A DNA stretch of 9,549 nucleotides, taken from contig JACZWN010000135.1 in NCBI GenBank assembly GCA_022572105.1, forward strand, positions 1-9,549, written 5' to 3'. Within the stretch, counting starts at the first letter, position 1; the number at the start of each line of letters is the position of its first letter. Position numbers and translations under genes: made by a program. The stretch comes from Pseudomonadota bacterium (GTDB lineage: Bacteria > Pseudomonadota > Alphaproteobacteria > Kiloniellales > J153). Under the pieces are notes generated by a model. The model ran no database searches, was not told the DNA's origin, and saw only the letters and a list, made by a program, of their open reading frames with translations. This document shows, piece by piece, positions 6,054 to 9,549 of the stretch.

Positions 6054-6524
6054 TCATATCCAGCGCCGCACCGAAGCCTTGTAGCGCAGGTACTCGTCGC
6101 CGAACTTGCGCTCCAGGTAGCGCTCCTCGCGGGCGATGACGCCGAAGTGCATGACCAGGATTAGCGGCCCCAGCAGCACCGCCACCCAGCCCGCGTCGGC
6201 CATGACCCCGACCCCCAGGTAGATGGCGGTAAGCCCCAGATAGATCGGATTGCGCGAGACGCCGTACAGGCCGTCGCTGAGGATGGTGGTCGCCGGCTCG
6301 TGGGTGCGGAAGCTGGTGCCGGCGGCCTTGAAGCGCCGGACCGCGGCGACAACCACGAGCACGCCGAGCCCGATCAGCGTCCCGCCCAGGGCGGACTGCG
6401 CGGCTTCGGGCAGGACCGCCACCGGCCACAGCCGGTCCAGCCCGAGTCCGAGCAGAAGGAATCCCAGGTAGATGAGCGGCGGCTTGGCGATGACCCCCGG
6501 GCAGTCGTTTTCCTTCGCGGTCAT
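6054..6524 (-). CDS. Isoprenylcysteine carboxyl methyltransferase-like integral membrane protein
   Basis: A 156-residue membrane protein of the ICMT/phospholipid methyltransferase superfamily. Hydrophobic segments lie at about residues 16-36, 46-63, 94-108 and 112-130. The C-terminal half carries the family pattern: a THEPATTILSDGLY stretch (74-87), SRNPIYLG (90-97) and REERYLERKFGDEYLRYK (132-149), which in relatives forms the SAM-binding part; the protein ends VRRWI as usual. Relatives methylate lipid, quinone-like or prenylated substrates at the membrane, but bacterial members of this size are mostly uncharacterised. Start: ATG at 6522-6524 with an excellent AAGGA (plus-strand TCCTT, 6532-6536) 7 bases upstream. 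It starts 16 bases after the diiron protein stop codon, so the two are probably cotranscribed. Confident in the superfamily, not in the substrate. Confidence 0.88.
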   Translation of the reverse strand: MTAKENDCPGVIAKPPLIYLGFLLLGLGLDRLWPVAVLPEAAQSALGGTLIGLGVLVVVAAVRRFKAAGTSFRTHEPATTILSDGLYGVSRNPIYLGLTAIYLGVGVMADAGWVAVLLGPLILVMHFGVIAREERYLERKFGDEYLRYKASVRRWI

Positions 6525-6531
6525 ATTTCGG

Positions 6532-6536
6532 TCCTT
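6532..6536 (-). promoter_or_regulatory. Ribosome binding site of the methyltransferase-like gene
   Basis: AAGGA on the minus strand, 7 bases before the ATG, filling the short gap to the upstream diiron gene. It supports the start and independent ribosome loading within a shared transcript. Confidence 0.65.
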
Positions 6537-6540
6537 GGTA

Positions 6541-7407
6541 TCAAAGTCCGGTCTCGGCGAAGCGCTTCTGGCGCGACCGCAGAAGCCAGTTGGCGCCGCG
6601 CGTGGTCCAGCGCGCCAGGCGGCTCCGCGGCGACAGACCGACCACCCTGAAGGTCATGGCGACGCTGCGTTGGACGTCCGAGGGCCGGAAGTAGCTGAAG
6701 GTCCGGGCCGCGTAGGCGCGCGCCCAGCGCTTGCGGTCGTAGGGCTCGTCCTCGCGGCCGTTGGCCGCGTAGTAGGCGTAGGCGAGTTCGTCGTCCTCGC
6801 TCTCGTTGAGCCGGCCGAGCGCCACCGCGAGCCGGCGCAGCTTGGAGATCCGCTCGATCTCCAGGTAGCGCGTCATCTGCGTGTAGAACAGCTTGTAATG
6901 GCGGAACTCGTCGGCCGCGACATAGCGGCAGATCTGCTTAAGCACCGGCTCCTCGGTCGCCGCGCCGAGCGCCGAATAGTTCGAGGAGGTGCCCACCTCG
7001 ACGACGCAGCGCGCGACCAGTTCGCCGGTGCGCGAGCCGCGCACCGAGGTCGTCACGTCGAGCGGCAGGCGGAATCCCTCCGTGAAGCGCTTGAAAGCGC
7101 GCGCGAAGTCGAACGAGGGATCGGCCATATGCGCCCAACGCCCGAGCGCCTGGCCATGCTGCACCTCTTCCTCGGCCCAGATTCTCGCCGCCGCCTGGAA
7201 GTCCGGATCGTCCGAGAACACGTTGCACAGGTAGGTCGCGTAATCGGCGCCGTTGTACTCGACCAGGCTCGCGGCCTTGACGATCTTGACGATCCCGGGG
7301 TCCAGCTTCGAGCCGTCGAAGCGGTCCCAATGGATATCGTCCAACGTCCAGCGCTTGCCGGTCTCGAGTCCCGCCCGGGTCCGCCCTGACATTGTCAACG
7401 CTGCCAC
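6541..7407 (-). CDS. Ferritin-like domain (diiron) protein of unknown function
   Basis: A 288-residue soluble protein with two copies of the diiron ligand pattern spaced about 30 residues: E50 then E81-x-x-H84, and E137 then E167-x-x-H170. The surrounding segments (SLVEYNGADYATYL, AEEEVQHGQALGRW, VVEVGTSSNYSAL, ADEFRHYKLF) look like the four metal-binding helices of a ferritin-like bundle. This ligand set occurs in rubrerythrin/ferritin relatives and in diiron oxidases or desaturases, so either an oxidase role or iron/peroxide handling is possible; I do not recognise a characterised homologue. The C-terminal ~100 residues are Arg-rich and not part of the metal core. Start: GTG at 7405-7407 has GGGGAG 5 bases upstream; the later ATG at 7392 lies too far from it. 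It probably forms an operon with the membrane methyltransferase-like gene 16 bases downstream. Two palindromes just upstream may regulate it. Confidence 0.88.
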   Translation of the reverse strand: MAALTMSGRTRAGLETGKRWTLDDIHWDRFDGSKLDPGIVKIVKAASLVEYNGADYATYLCNVFSDDPDFQAAARIWAEEEVQHGQALGRWAHMADPSFDFARAFKRFTEGFRLPLDVTTSVRGSRTGELVARCVVEVGTSSNYSALGAATEEPVLKQICRYVAADEFRHYKLFYTQMTRYLEIERISKLRRLAVALGRLNESEDDELAYAYYAANGREDEPYDRKRWARAYAARTFSYFRPSDVQRSVAMTFRVVGLSPRSRLARWTTRGANWLLRSRQKRFAETGL

Positions 7408-7412
7408 ACTTT

Positions 7413-7418
7413 CTCCCC
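7413..7418 (-). promoter_or_regulatory. Ribosome binding site deciding the diiron protein start
   Basis: GGGGAG on the minus strand, 5 bases before the GTG at 7407 and 20 bases before the ATG at 7392. It favours the GTG. Its first base overlaps the 12-base palindrome upstream. Confidence 0.55.
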
Positions 7419-7429
7419 GTCGATCGACG
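7418..7429. promoter_or_regulatory. Perfect 12-base palindrome, candidate operator
   Basis: CGTCGATCGACG reads the same on both strands and directly abuts the ribosome binding site of the diiron protein gene. It has no loop, so a DNA-binding dimer site is a more natural reading than an RNA hairpin. Together with the second CGATCG-centred palindrome at 7435-7451 it forms a pair 20 bases apart centre to centre. Confidence 0.35.
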
Positions 7430-7434
7430 AGTCA

Positions 7435-7451
7435 GGTTGCCGATCGGAACC
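7435..7451. promoter_or_regulatory. Interrupted palindrome, second candidate operator
   Basis: GGTT-g-CCGATCGG-AACC: an 8-base perfect core with GGTT/AACC flanks, offset by one base on one side. It is centred at 7443.5, two helical turns from the first palindrome. The remaining gap sequence up to the atpC stop codon (7452-7519) shows only weak inverted repeats such as CCGATG/CATCGG (7474-7479 and 7503-7508). Confidence 0.3.
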
Positions 7452-7497
7452 GGTCCCATGACGCCCGGCGTGGCCGATGCACCGTGCCGTGGAGGCC

Positions 7498-7517
7498 CGG
7501 AACATCGGTGGATTCCG
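7498..7517 (-). terminator. Weak inverted repeat after atpC
   Basis: CGGAA (7498-7502) and TTCCG (7513-7517) form a 5-base stem with a 10-base loop directly downstream of the atpC stop codon; CCGGAA/TTCCGG (7497-7502 and 7525-7530) is an alternative pairing. There is no T tract. It is a weak candidate for the end of the atp operon. Confidence 0.2.
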
Positions 7518-7519
7518 AC

Positions 7520-7927
7520 CTAACTTCCGGTAATTCTAAGAATTTCCTCGCAGACGGCGATCTGCTTATCGGCCTCCCGCCGCTCGTCGTCGGTCTCGGC
7601 GTCCGCCAGGTCCTCGCGCGCGTCCTTGAGGGTCTGCTCGGCCGCGGCGCGGTCCAGCTCGTCCACGGCCACGGCCCGATCCGCGAGCACCGTGCAGCGC
7701 GCCGCCGTCACCTCGGCGAAGCCGCCGGCCACGAACATGCGCTCGACGATCTCGTTGCCCTGGTAGACATTGACGACGCCTGGGCGAACGGTCGAGACCA
7801 TCGGCGTATGCCCCGGCAACACGCCGAAATCGCCCTCGGTCCCGGGGACGACCACCATGTCGACGCCCCGGGAGATGACCAGGCGCTCCGGCGTCACCAG
7901 TTCGAATTCGACCCGTTCCTCGGCCAT
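7520..7927 (-). CDS. atpC: F1F0 ATP synthase subunit epsilon
   Basis: A 135-residue protein of normal length for the bacterial epsilon subunit, which forms part of the central stalk with gamma, couples rotation to the c-ring and can inhibit ATP hydrolysis through its C-terminal helices. The N-terminal beta-sandwich (about 1-85) carries the signature VPGTEGDFGVLPGHTPMVS (27-45) and FVAGGFAEV (65-73). The C-terminal part (about 88-132) is charged and helical (LDRAAAEQTLKDAREDL), the helix-turn-helix that is present in full-length forms. The ATG at 7925-7927 gives the expected MAEERVEFELVTPERLV start; only a weak GGAAAG is seen about 9 bases upstream. It is the last gene of the atp run, 49 bases after atpD. 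Confidence 0.97.
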   Translation of the reverse strand: MAEERVEFELVTPERLVISRGVDMVVVPGTEGDFGVLPGHTPMVSTVRPGVVNVYQGNEIVERMFVAGGFAEVTAARCTVLADRAVAVDELDRAAAEQTLKDAREDLADAETDDERREADKQIAVCEEILRITGS

Positions 7928-7976
7928 GCCGCTTGCTTTCCGTCGTTACCGCTATTCGCGCGCCCGCGTCCCGGTA

Positions 7977-9401
<1,425 letters not shown>

Positions 9402-9450
9402 CGATTTCGCTCCCTCGTCTTTTGTTTCGTTCCGGCCGCGGGGTCCCGTC

Positions 9451-9549
9451 CTACAGGGCCTCCGCGCCGGAGATGATTTCGATCAGTTCCGTGGTGATGA
9501 CCGCCTGACGCGTCCGGTTGTAGGTCAGCGTCAGCTTGTCGATCATCTC
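9451..9549 (-). CDS. atpG: F1F0 ATP synthase subunit gamma, C-terminal end only
   Basis: The last 32 codons and TAG stop (9451-9453) of the gamma subunit; the rest lies beyond the window. The visible segment contains KLTLTYNRTRQAVITTELI and ends SGAEAL, matching the conserved C-terminal helix of gamma (LxxNRxRQAxITxEL...GAxAL) that sits inside the alpha3beta3 ring as the rotor shaft. Its position directly before atpD agrees with the standard atpHAGDC order. Confidence 0.95.
   Translation of the reverse strand, partial: EMIDKLTLTYNRTRQAVITTELIEIISGAEAL

Noticed and set aside
6472..7389. Plus-strand open frame of 305 codons opposite the diiron protein gene
   Set aside because: The minus strand encodes a complete diiron ligand set with an appropriate ribosome binding site; the plus-strand translation has no motif.

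Overview
The window is very GC-rich and looks like a chromosomal segment of an alphaproteobacterium. The clues are an F1 ATP synthase run (atpG-atpD-atpC, minus strand) at one end and a divergent polysaccharide deacetylase coupled to an RppH-type Nudix hydrolase at the other; both blocks are familiar in Alphaproteobacteria, often near each other. I cannot name the genus. No rRNA, tRNA, CRISPR array, transposase or integrase was seen, and no gap between genes exceeds about 115 bases.

Layout. Bases 1-1109 (+) hold the 3' part of a YibQ-like divergent polysaccharide deacetylase with a long Pro/Glu/Ala linker; its start lies before the window. It overlaps by ATGA with rppH (1106-1600, +). After a gap of about 110 bases comes a tight four-gene plus-strand run (1710-5978): an MmgE/PrpD-family protein, a MaoC-like hydratase, an acyl-CoA dehydrogenase and a CaiB/BaiF (family III) CoA-transferase. 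A short hairpin-rich stretch (5972-6055) separates this run from two convergent minus-strand genes: a small isoprenylcysteine-carboxyl-methyltransferase-like membrane protein (6054-6524) and, upstream of it, a ferritin-like diiron protein (6541-7407). Then come atpC (7520-7927), atpD (7977-9401) and the last 32 codons of atpG (9451-9549), all minus strand.

How the genes may work together. The four-gene run reads as a catabolic acyl-CoA module: the CoA-transferase would activate a carboxylic acid, the dehydrogenase would introduce a 2,3-double bond, and the MaoC protein would hydrate an enoyl-CoA. The MmgE/PrpD protein would act on the free acid, since this family contains 2-methylcitrate dehydratase and cis-aconitate decarboxylase. 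The MaoC sequence type and the PrpD partner suggest a branched dicarboxylate (itaconate, mesaconate or methylsuccinate class), but the substrate is inference and no lyase or thiolase is visible. The diiron protein and the membrane methyltransferase probably form a two-gene operon of unknown function; two CGATCG-centred palindromes, spaced exactly 20 bases centre to centre, lie just upstream of its ribosome binding site. The atp genes make the catalytic and rotor parts of F1.

The points most worth a second look are the uncharacterised acyl-CoA module between two housekeeping blocks, the Asp-to-Asn change in the MaoC active-site motif, the loss of metal-ligand motifs in the deacetylase, and the diiron/methyltransferase pair with its twin palindromes.
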